Assembly (NCBI GenBank): GCA_907165065.1
Contig: OU015532.1
Span: forward strand, 37,490,339 to 37,554,338
Reading direction: 5' to 3'
Length of the DNA: 64,000 nucleotides
From: Caprimulgus europaeus
Lineage: Eukaryota > Chordata > Aves > Caprimulgiformes > Caprimulgidae
Below, piece by piece: positions 54,901-64,000 of this stretch. The notes under the pieces are model-generated. The model searched no databases. It saw only the letters and a list, made by a program, of their open reading frames with translations, and had not been told where the DNA came from. Made by a program: the position numbers and the translations under genes. Within the stretch, counting starts at the first letter, position 1. The number at the start of each line of letters is the position of its first letter.

Positions 54901-55430
54901 AAGAGGTTAAACTGGTGCCAGACCACACCACAAACATCCTATGATCAAGTTCTGCTCTCATGCAGTGGGGGAATGAGAGCAGAGAAGGCAATGGTGGGAG
55001 GGGAACAGGGAAATGAGCTTTTTTTGCTAATCATATTAACACTAGTGGTTTTGCTCACTGAGAGAGCAGGCTGTGTTTGGCTGCAAACCAAAAGGGTGAA
55101 ACCACCACACTCAATTAAGCATCTTTCGGGTTGGCCCAAGAAGTCATCAGGTCTGTCTCAGGGATCTGGGTGACTCTGTTGAGAGCCTGTACATCAGTCT
55201 CACATGCTGGGGTCAAAATAAAGAGGTGGGTGGTTCCACAGACTCCAACAAAACAGACTTTTCTGGCATGACCAGCACCAGACAGAAGGTTCTGCTGCTG
55301 ACAAGTGTATCTCACCACTCTACATCAACTCATACCAATATACCCAAGCTCTATGTAACATGCTTCAGCCCCAAAATCACAGAGTTAGAGCAAATCTTAT
55401 GTCTCTATGAAGAAAAGATGACTCTACCTT

Positions 55431-55530
55431 TAGAATCATAGAACTGTTTTGTTTGGAAAAGACCTTTAAGTCCAGCCACAACCTGTCTCACTAAGGTCAT
55501 GTTTTTCCCACCTAGCAGTTGCCAAGCATG
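55431..55530 (-). mobile_element. CR1 LINE 3' fragment, old or diverged
   Basis: The plus strand reads tagaatcatagaactgtttt then ggaaaagacctttaagtcca, the reverse complement of a CR1 3' end (tail ATTCTA, then the AAGGTCTTTTCC region). Similarity beyond about 55475 weakens (ctaaggtcatg may match the CR1 ctaaaccatg part). The element is in the same orientation as ACTN1, and its right-hand boundary is approximate. Confidence 0.8.
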
Positions 55531-56389
55531 CTACACATGTTTCCCCCCCTGCAGACACAGTTCACCAACAGCTTTGAGAGAATAAGAGGGTTTACATTGC
55601 TGTACAAAATTTGTACAAGCCATACTAAGTACTTTCCTTACAGTAACCATCATGTTTCCAATAGTCACACACAGCAAGAAATCAGTTTTAAGTTCTTATA
55701 TAAAAGGAAAGTAAACTCTGTTGCACTCTGTCCCCCATCCTCCTCAAACACTCTCGCTTAGACTGTACAAAATAACTCTAAAAATCACAGCAATCCATCC
55801 AGCAAGCCCCTGGGGCAGAGGCAACACCTTAAAGTGAGACCAGTTCACTGTATGCATTGTATTTTATCAGCTTTGCAACGTTTCCCCAGACAGCTCTCCA
55901 GCCTCTTTCTACAGTGACTGCTTTCTGCACCTCATCATCAGAAAGAGCACAGCCATCCTCTGCTAGCACAAGCACACCACAGAGAACAGCCCAAGTGTCA
56001 GGCACAACAGTGATAATCCACAGACAGCTGGAAAATGCTCTCACTCCTTCCCCAGCACAGCCATGCACATTTTCACCATCTCTGTCACTGCTGCTTGTGG
56101 TCAACCTTGGGAATTCCAGGCCAAAGGCTTAAGTGGATGCCAATGCCAGTGAGGCAGCACAGAAAAGCACACAGGCTCAGAACGTGGCTGGGGAGTCCAA
56201 ATGAATCCTGCTCCTCCTCCAGTTAGAAATGAATGAGAAGTTAGGCTGTAGAACTGCACCTCTCACACTGCACACATGGCAAGAGCAAGGTGCCCACAAG
56301 CAGGGGCAGCTGGGGAGCATATTACTGCCATTCATGGTGGTCACCTCAGTGCTGGCAGTAGGTGCCATTCACTGTAACACACACAGCTT

Positions 56390-56399
56390 CCAAAAATGG
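56390..56399. promoter_or_regulatory. CArG-box match (CCAAAAATGG) in intron 1
   Basis: This is an exact match to the SRF consensus CC(A/T)6GG. Another match, CCATTTTTGG, lies at 35649-35658. Around four such matches are expected by chance in a window of this size, so these two distal sites carry little weight alone. Confidence 0.2.
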
Positions 56400-59300
56400 G
56401 ATCCCAGTGTTCACAAGCACTTCTACTGAACTGGTTTACTGGCCCACATTCTCACAGCTACCATCCAGTTACACTTGAATTTCATAGCCAGACAACACCA
56501 CCTTGTACACAAGCACCCACTTCCTTCTAAGTGGACAAGTTCTCACCACACAGCCAAGAAAACTGAAGTTTCCAAACAGTTTCTCCTTAAAGTTGCCCTC
56601 CATGACACACCAGATACCCCAAGCTATAGCACCAAGCACTGCAAGCTGTCAGGGAGGAAAACAGCACCTTATCCTCTCTAGCTTTTGCACTTATGCATGG
56701 CAAAAACGTCATTACCAAATCACATGCACAAGAATTTAAACTGGTTGCCTGAAGCAGTCAGCAAGAAATTCCCCAGACAGAGACACTTTACATCACTGGG
56801 CTGCTAGCTGGATGCCTTTGAGGTGTTTCATCCTTCCCTAGAGGATCAGAAGGAACAGTTCAATCCAGTTTGGCAAGTACTATGTTCTCATGAGTTGATC
56901 CTTGGGATCTGTTATGGAGCCCCTCAAAGAACAAACACCTTTTATATCCATGCCTGCTTTCTCCCTAGTTTTCCCCCTTAAATAGGATGCTGAATAGATG
57001 GGTAAGTCCCTACGAAGCACACATGCCTCATTCATCATGCACTAAGATGTTATAATGAATAATGTTCTTGTTAAAAAACCCACAAGCACACAACCTGACA
57101 AAACCTGATCACAGAAAGTATGAGGCACCTCCCACACTCAAGGACAAACACCTAAAAAGCCAGATATTTCCAGAGGCCCCTACAGCAATTTTTGAGTTTA
57201 ATGTTTTGAAGAGTAAGTGTCTGGCAAGAAGCTACCCATGTTAAACAACAAAAGTTTGATCTAAAAGACAAGGGATATCTGGTGACCTATATTGCCTGCC
57301 TGTTTGTAAAAGAGCAGCTGAGCAACCAGTCTTATAAATTTCACCCTTCTGCTTCTGCATCTATACTGCTCAGTGCAAAATAAGGCACAGAGGATCCTCA
57401 GGTGCATCAGGGCCACCTTTCCTGTACACCCCAACTGTGAAGACTGTGCAAGGATGGTCCCTCACTGTGGCCCATTGAGTACTATGCAGCGTCACTCACA
57501 GCAGAAGCAACGGGACCTGGTGCTGTACATTCACCAACAACACGTATTTATTGACCTCACAGCTGAATCTACGATGGTGCTGAAAGAAACTTCAGCAAAC
57601 TACAGGTTAGGTGTGGCATCACACCTCTGTGTGGGCCCACAGCAGCTACCACAACTGTAGCTTTCTGGAAATCTAGACACCCCTCTCAAAATAGATCCTG
57701 TCTGGACAAGAGGACACTCAATCCAAGGGAAAAGGAAGCTGTGATTGTGACTTCTGCATTTTGTCAGAGGTATTGGTCATGCTCATACCATCTGGTCTGA
57801 GCATGCTACCAGCATGCCTGGAGGTGAGGTGTTTCCATGAGGGACCAGGGCTCCATTTCATGGGTACTTTCTATCATTAACAACCCCACCTCAAACAGAG
57901 GTGATTAACACAGCAAAATCAGATCATAACAAGAGCAGCAAGACCTGTGAGATGCAGACACAGCAGGGCTGCGAGACCCATGGCTTTTTAGGTTATGGGA
58001 TCACCCCTGTATTTATGTGTAACTCCACATGCAGTGCATGGCACAGAGTGGCAAGAGGGGTTCTGGGAGACTGTCACTTCCAACAGAGAATTTCTGTAAG
58101 TTAATGAGTAACTGCACTTAGTAAGTACTTCTTTAGGGCAGAAAAGGTGCTCCCAAACTCTGTGCTGTCACTGCTTCAGCAGCACTGTAAATCTGAACAG
58201 TGCAGTTCTCTCGGAGATATCATTTACTGCCACATTGCCACAGAAATGCCAACCTGGTGAGACAGAGCAGCACTGGATAGAGACACAGCACATTTATCTC
58301 ATCATTTTATTTATTTATTTTTAAGAAAAGCATTACTATCATTCCTTACAGCATTTAATTTGTATATCTCTGTCTTCTACATGCTGTAAATGAACACTTC
58401 TTCCTACTTGTATTGTCAAGACAGCAGCTGTGAGGTCAGACAGCAATTCGGTATTTGAAGTTTCCCCCCAGCTGTACAATTTGAACAAGTTGCTTCATGC
58501 CAGATTTTAAAATAAACCCCAAACTAGGTGCACCTTGAGCAACCAGTTCATGAAGTGAGAGTGGCCAACAGGAGAACCTGCTGCACACAGGGCCTGAGGG
58601 CTGGCCCCTAGCAGCACCCCAAAGCAGTGCCAGCTTCACCCCAGTGTCATTCCTGCCCTCCCTGGGACAACCAGGAGGTGGTGACAGGAGGTTATCCTTC
58701 CCACCCCTACCCTTTGCCTCGCCTGCAAAGTCGAGCCAGGCATGCTGGGCACCAAGTGGTTCACCCAGTCCCCCAATGCCAAGACCAGGTCTGTCACAAA
58801 AAGCCTCCAGGTGACTCAGGAAAAGTTCAAACACTGCAGCTGGCCATCTGTCATCGTGAGGGAGAAATGTCCTCGTGAGCACAACTGACAATCCCTCGGC
58901 CACTAAACACTCACGTATGTACTTTTCACATGGCAAGCTTGTCTGTCTCAACAGGTAGGTGAGACCACTGCGATGGATTTCAGCAAGTTTTACTTTGTAA
59001 CCTTGGGAGACAGCAGGATCAATCTTGTTACGCCTTGGCTAGTGATACTTTAAGGCCTGACTCCAGACAGAAGAGAAGGGAAAAAGAAAATAAAAAGGTA
59101 TTAGAAGAAACTACCGAGATGAGTTCAATAGTGCAAAGGGGAAAGCATTTTAATCCCCAGAAGAGACCCCCTACTCCTGCACAAAAAGCTGTGCAGAGGC
59201 TTATATCACGTAAGAAGTAGCTGAATTTGTTCTGCACATTGTATTTTCTGCCTTTTGTGAACAGCCAATGCTGTGACGAGCTCTTTAAAGCCTCTTAGAG

Positions 59301-62094
59301 TCTCTTCTGACAGACATGAAAAATAGGCTCCGTGTGGAAAGCGAGCTTTCCTCCCAGGAACTGTCACTTTATCCCTACACTGTAAAACAGCAGCTTCCCA
59401 GGAAGGGGAAGGTGGGCAGAGGCGTGAGGCCAGTGTCTCTTCTCTGTACCATGTTCAAGAGGCCAAACTTCTCTCTCCAAATACGAAATTAATTCTGCAG
59501 CTCATCTATTTACCCATCTCAAAGCAGCTCATAAAACTGCATCTCGAGCACCATCCCAGACAGCAAAGGCTGTCAAATCTGTTCCTCAGCACAGGTAGAA
59601 AAACCTGCCAACCAGCTCCTGAAAACTCAGCAAAGGTGTTGTCCTTCCAGCACGCCTGCTGAAGCTGTTACTAAAAATCAGCAGATCTGCCCGCTTCTGA
59701 TGCCTGCCATGAGCTCTGCCGAGCCCGCGCAGCCGCGAGAAGGGGAGCTGGATTCAATTCATCTTTTGAGCAACAACTCTCAACTGTTTGCTTCCCAAGT
59801 CTCAATCAGTCCCAGCTGTGCAAAGCCACGCAGGACAGCACTGTAGCACAGCCATCCCCAGCACACAGGGCCTTACTGAGCCAGGACATGAGGGGCTGGG
59901 TTGGAAACAGCCGGCAGAACACATCTACTTCTCACACAGACATGTGCTCACTGGATTACCGGCCATGCCACCACTTCTAGGCATGCTGTCTCCCCTCCGA
60001 GAGGGTCCGAGCATGAAAGCTTTGTCTGCCTTGCTGGCCTCAGAGCTATAAATAATAATAATGACAATAATTCAATAGTATTTAAATCAGATTTAGTACT
60101 TAAATCAGACAGATTTCCTCTGTCAAAAATTCTCTAGCTGTTCCTTAAGTGAAGGAAAACCCAAAACACCTGAGTCAAGCAGGAAAGAGAGGTTGAAGAG
60201 AGCCTACAGGAATACTTGCGAGGCATGAATCTCTCCTGTTCACCTCAGTAAGCTACTAACTAACATGTAATGAACATTTAACTTTAATTACTGCAATTAT
60301 TTTATTTCACAGATAAGAAGGGGTGACAGTTTAACTACACCATATATCCCAGGCTTATGCTTGGTATATACCATTAGCTCCCCACCTCTGAAAGAAGCAA
60401 GACCCCAGACCTCAACAGGGCTTTCGGTCACATTTAGACCCCAGGGAGGGGAACAAGACTGTGCACAGCCTTCTCAGGCTGAGGTCCAGCCATCAATCCC
60501 TCTGAGCTGGGGGTTAGCCTGATGGGCTGCAACTGGCCCAGACCTGGTCTTCCAGCCTACAGACAGCACTGTGAGCTTGCACCCACCGCAGAACGGGAGA
60601 GCTTCAGCTGTCCATTGGCAGGAAGAGAAACAACCGAGTGACTCCACCACCAGAGAAGGACACCTAAGTATATAAAGTCCTCCTGTTCAGCAAGCTGGAG
60701 AGTGACACTGGCACATTAAATTCAACTGGTAGCAGTTGACCATCAAAAAAAAAATTGGCTTGCATTATTTTGAAGCAGGTGTGTCAAGTCCTTAAAACTC
60801 CCTCTTGGCTTCTCCCCTCCTCTGCACAAGTAACCCAAGTTAACAGAGTAGCTCTCTGTCCCCCTCTTGTGATAAGACCAAGAGGACTTAAAAACTCCTG
60901 GAGGCAGGTAGTATTAAAAGAGCATGGCCTTTAGGGCACAGACCACAGCCTGGGTCTTGGGACTTCTTTTTAACCAAAGGTTCCACTTCTCCTTCTGGCA
61001 ACCGAGTTGGTGTTCCACTACATATAAAATGTTTCCATTCACCCCACACCATGAAAGGCAAAAAACCCTACAGTATGACAATCATTTCCCCTCACAGCCT
61101 GTGAGCAATACTGCCTATGTTGCTCTGGGCCCCACTGACTTTTCCTAGATGAATTAGGCAGATATTGGTGCAGGACTGCAGATACAGATTGCAGCCAGGC
61201 AGATTTTTTTTTTTTTAAAGAAGCTTCCCTCCTCAAAGAAGTAGAGCCTGGTCTTCAGATAAGCCATTCAGCACTCACACCCTAGACCAAGATTATACTC
61301 CTCTCTTTCTCCTTTGTCGTGAAATGTAAGCTCACATCCTATCAACTCTTCCTCCATTAAATGCCCTTGTTCGTGTGCTTTAAATTCTGATGCTCTCTAC
61401 TCTCACTACCCAAGTGTCTCCAAGTGAGGAAAGCGCTGACAGCAGCTCTATAGCTATCACCATCAATTAACTCGCCAGACTCCAGAGGAAAGACTTCCCA
61501 GTGGCACCATTTCAGACAGCTACGAACAGGAGAACCTGAAAACCCTTCATCTGGAAGCAGAGAAGAGGGCAAAGGGAGAGGCTAAGAGGAAGATGAGTCT
61601 TCACACCAGCGTACCCTCCCTTCTTCCCAGCTGCTCCCAGCTCCTTACAGGAAGCCCCACACTTCAGGCTACATTACATATATTACTATATAATCTACAC
61701 ATAAATAAGCAATAACCTCTTCTCTAGTACGGAAGGTTTGGGGGTTCTCCTGACTGCTCGTAGCTGGGGCAGAACAAAGCACAACCCAAAACTCAAGCCC
61801 AGAGTGGCCAAGGGATGGGCTGGGAAGAGCAGTAGGAGCCTGCTGCATCCCGAGGTGCCCCTGCCATGCTACCACGGGTGCTGTTTGAAATTCTGCTTTA
61901 TTGTTGCCTGATGAAGTGACTAAAACGGAAATGTTTCAGGGATTAGGATTCCAGAGTGATCTAATACAGGATGCTTTTGGTTTAAAGGAGGAGGGAAAAA
62001 AAAATATATAACTAAAGAGCGGCGAGGCTGGAGCGCCTCCTGAGCTCCCCTCCCCACCGCCACCCTTTCGGTTTAAAAAAAGGGCTGAATGTTA

Positions 62095-62104
62095 CCATTT
62101 TTGG
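62095..62104. promoter_or_regulatory. CArG box (CCATTTTTGG) near the ACTN1 promoter
   Basis: The site matches the SRF consensus CC(A/T)6GG exactly and lies about 540 bp downstream of the start codon, in the first part of intron 1 at the edge of the CpG island. ACTN1 is a known target of SRF with its actin-sensing co-factors (MRTF), so a promoter-proximal CArG box is a plausible control site. Binding is inferred. Confidence 0.4.
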
Positions 62105-62536
62105 ACATGAGCTCCGCGCAAGCCCTGCCCTAAACCACACCATTCAAACGAGAAGCCAGTTACCGTCCCGCCGGCGGGGCCGGGGCGCGGGCAGCGGGGC
62201 GGCTGGCCGGGGGATGGGGGGGAGGGGGCGCCACCGCCCCCCGGGGTCCCTGCTTCGCCCGGGCGCACCTGCGAGCCGGTCGCGCCGCAGCGGGCCGGGT
62301 ACCGGTGACAGGGCGGACATCTGCTGCTGGAGAGGACCCGCCGCGGCACCTCTCTCCCGCCCCGCCATCACCTGCCCGCTCCGCCCGCCCCCGCGGCCCC
62401 CGCCGCCTCGCCCCGCCACGCCGCGCCAGCCCCCGGCCAGGCGCGCATCGGCCCCGCCGCAGGCGGTGGGGGCGGCGGGGCCGGGTCCCGGCGGCCCCGC
62501 GGTGTATGTGTGAGGGGAAGGGGTGTGCGCGCCCAC

Positions 62537-62641
62537 CTTCCTCTGCTGCTTCTCCCAGGCCGGGTCGAGGAGCAGGTCCCGGTCCCAGTCCTCCTCCGGC
62601 TGCATGTAGTCGTTGGTCTGCTGCGGGTCGTAGTGATCCAT
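62537..62641 (-). CDS. ACTN1: ACTN1 exon 1, coding part (residues 1-35)
   Basis: This exon encodes the N-terminal tail and the lead-in to CH1, starting [13 protein letters not shown] and ending WEKQQRK. The start is the first ATG in the inferred 5' UTR and sits in a strong context (GCCATGG, with G at -3 and +4). I see no upstream ATG in the roughly 125 nt before it. The donor is AAG|gtgggc and the exon ends on a codon boundary (phase 0). Tyr12 is present; in mammalian ACTN1 this residue is a reported FAK phosphorylation site. The reading frame stays open into the intron only by chance. The exon lies inside the CpG island and is followed by a 42-kb intron. Confidence 0.97.
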
Positions 62642-62770
62642 GGCGGGAGCTGCTGCTGCGGTGGCCCGTCCCTGTCTCCGTCCCGATGGGCTGCCCGCTG
62701 CGCCCGGCCCCGCGGCCGCTCAGCCCGAGCAGGCGGCGGCAGCGCCCGCTCCCACCTCTCCGCCTCAGCC
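62642..62770 (-). other. Inferred ACTN1 5' UTR
   Basis: This is the G+C-rich leader between the CCAAT/GC-box cluster and the ATG. No ATG occurs in it on the minus strand. It contains a CAGCAGCAGC run just before the start codon. The 5' limit is estimated from the usual distance to the CCAAT box and is uncertain by several tens of bases. Confidence 0.5.
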
Positions 62771-64000
62771 GCGCGCAGCACCGCGGGGCCGGGACGCACC
62801 GCCCCGCCCCCGCCCGAGGCCCGCCCCCGCTCTTCTCATTGGTCGGAGCCTTCGGCCGAGTCTGTATTTCGCCGCGAGAGCGCCTCGCTCATTGCGCGCT
62901 CCGCACGTCCGTCACGGTGCCCGGACGCCGCAATAGGCGGGCTGCGGCCGACTCGCCCCGCCCCCAGCACCACCCGACACCGCCCCCGCGGCGGCGGCTG
63001 AGGATGAGGGTTGGGGAGCGGGGCCGTAGCCCGGCGGGGGGCCGGGTTGGGCCGGGGAGGGGAGGGTCGAGTCGAGACGGGTCAGTACCGCTTTCGGGGC
63101 GCTTTTCTCTCAAGGGTTCCGCGACGGGACCAGACGCGGGTGCGCGGGAGCGGGTATCTCAGGTCCACCCTCACGGGACGAGTGGGGCGAGGGGTGGCTG
63201 AGCGGCGCCGGCCGGGGCAGCGTTTTGTCGCTGGAAGGATGTGTCCGTGTGACACAGCTGGCGGCGCGTCCGCCCGGCCCCGCGGCGAGGGCGCTCGGCA
63301 CAGCCCTGCAGCCCTGCCACCACCCCGCTCGCACGACAGCTTCCTCGTGGGGTCCCGCAGGCACCTCGGGTGCCAAAAAATAACTCTTCTCTCTCGCTGC
63401 TGGCTGGTAACCGCTGGCCAGGGCGAGGATCGCAGCGGGGCGGCCGAGGCTTCGCACCCAGAGTCAAGAGCTGCAGCGGTGGGGGGCCACCGCCGCCCCC
63501 GCCACCCTCCTGGCACCGTCCTGCGCCAGGCCTCCCCGGCACAGCTGCCCACAAATAGCCTATGTGACCACAGAGCGCTGAGCTAAACTACCCTGGGCTC
63601 ATGGGGCAGCTTCCTCGGAGAAAAGCACAAACCGTTCAGGAGCGTACGGACCCACAGTTACACAGGTAGAGCGGGAAAAAGTGACACTACCATTTCCCCT
63701 GGTAGTCTCACTGAGCAGCAGGATGGTATCTCTCACAAAAGTGAGAGGAAGCCCAAAGAAATGCCGCTCCACTGCACCCTCCAGGCAGAGCGAGCCTGAG
63801 GCTCCAATTCATCCAGATTCAGAGGAAACGGGGAGTTTGTGGCCCATGAGTGTGGGAGAGAGGGGTGCTGAGAACGGACTGGAAGGATGCTGCAAAGCAT
63901 CAGGATGAATTGAGCAGAAATGCTCAATGCCAGGCAGAATTTAGCCCTGAATTACACTAGTGAGCTCCTGTTCCGAAAGAGAGGCATGTGTATTCTCTGT
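62771..64000. other. Upstream flank of ACTN1 to right edge
   Basis: The CpG island continues to about 63560, then ordinary sequence begins. I see no exon I can name. In human the gene next to ACTN1 on this side is DCAF5 and a divergent lncRNA (ACTN1-DT) starts at the promoter. Nothing in the bases shown proves either here. The plus-strand open frames (up to 298 codons at 62305-63201, overlapping the promoter) are Arg/Pro/Gly-rich and lack domains. Confidence 0.7.
62801..62842 (-). promoter_or_regulatory. ACTN1 core promoter elements: GC boxes and CCAAT box
   Basis: On the minus strand there is an NF-Y-type CCAAT (GACCAATGAG, core at 62838-62842), followed downstream by GC boxes matching GGGGCGGG (62821-62830 and 62802-62815). 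No TATA box is visible. The layout predicts initiation about 60-100 bp downstream of the CCAAT core, near 62740-62780. Confidence 0.65.

Larger units (their letters stand above)
20520..62536 (-). other. ACTN1 intron 1 (42 kb)
   Basis: A very long first intron separates exon 1 from exon 2, as in other vertebrate ACTN1 genes. I went through it in blocks. 20.5-34 kb: unique sequence, a CpG-rich patch at 22505-22580, a 31-bp duplication at 32541. 34-45 kb: an octamer palindrome at 34832, an A/C-rich block at 35437-35620, a 27-bp duplication at 43901. 45-52 kb: CpG patches at 45125-45400, T runs at 45798 and 46728, the G/T-A/C inverted repeat at 50013-50181, a 26-bp duplication at 50696, and a CR1 at 51732. 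52-62.5 kb: a CR1 fragment at 55431 and a CArG box at 62095. I found no supported gene in it. Many open frames exist, none with a domain. Confidence 0.9.
62140..63560. promoter_or_regulatory. CpG island over the ACTN1 promoter, exon 1 and upstream flank
   Basis: The region is strongly G+C-rich with dense CpG and contains many GC boxes. It covers the start of intron 1, exon 1, the inferred 5' UTR and about 800 bp upstream. This is typical for a broadly expressed gene. Its extension well beyond the ACTN1 start side allows divergent transcription toward the right. Long open frames here on both strands are a result of the low stop-codon frequency in G+C-rich DNA. Confidence 0.93.

Noticed and set aside
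57373..57660. Possible retroelement-derived open frame
   Set aside because: No reverse transcriptase, integrase or zinc-knuckle motif is visible and there are no terminal repeats.
58436..58951. 171-codon minus-strand open frame in intron 1
   Set aside because: No family resemblance that I can see and no transcript evidence; taken as chance.
62305..63201. 298-codon plus-strand open frame over the promoter
   Set aside because: It overlaps ACTN1 exon 1 and its promoter on the opposite strand, is Arg/Pro/Gly-rich and exists because stop codons are rare in CpG-island DNA. No domain is recognisable.

Overview
The window is vertebrate nuclear DNA, most likely from a bird. It holds small exons with GT-AG introns, a CpG-island promoter, and two truncated CR1 LINE fragments of the avian/sauropsid type. 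Other interspersed repeats are scarce. I see no bacterial, viral or organellar genes. The one gene I can support is the 5' part of ACTN1 (alpha-actinin-1) on the minus strand, transcribed from about 62.77 kb toward position 1.

The exons, in order of transcription, are exon 1 (62537-62641, with the ATG), exon 2 (20405-20519), exon 3 (15488-15607), exon 4 (10317-10403), exon 5 (9656-9743), exon 6 (8668-8746), exon 7 (3596-3677) and two alternative forms of exon 8: 8a (1887-1972) and 8b (631-716). Using one exon 8, these join in frame into 762 nt (254 codons). That is the N-terminal tail plus the tandem calponin-homology domains (CH1, CH2) that form the actin-binding domain. The spectrin repeats and EF-hands lie beyond the left edge. 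All exon boundaries were set from GT/AG signals and reading-frame continuity.

Region by region: 1-3677 holds exons 8b, 8a and 7; 3678-10403 holds exons 6, 5 and 4 with one long and two short introns; 10404-20519 holds introns 3 and 2 with exons 3 and 2, and a perfect hexanucleotide tract of about 50 copies of GGGAAA (19192-19494). From 20520 to 62536 is the 42-kb intron 1, with two CR1 pieces, low-complexity A/C and G/T blocks, three short tandem duplications and some local CpG-rich patches. From about 62140 to 63560 is the CpG-island promoter, and the right edge is upstream flank.

The most interesting points are the duplicated exon 8 (same length and phase, 21 of 86 bases different, only 4 residues changed), the long uninterrupted hexamer array in intron 2, an imperfect G/T-A/C inverted repeat in intron 1, and a CArG box about 540 bp inside the gene. 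I found no unknown multi-gene system. The other open reading frames look like chance.
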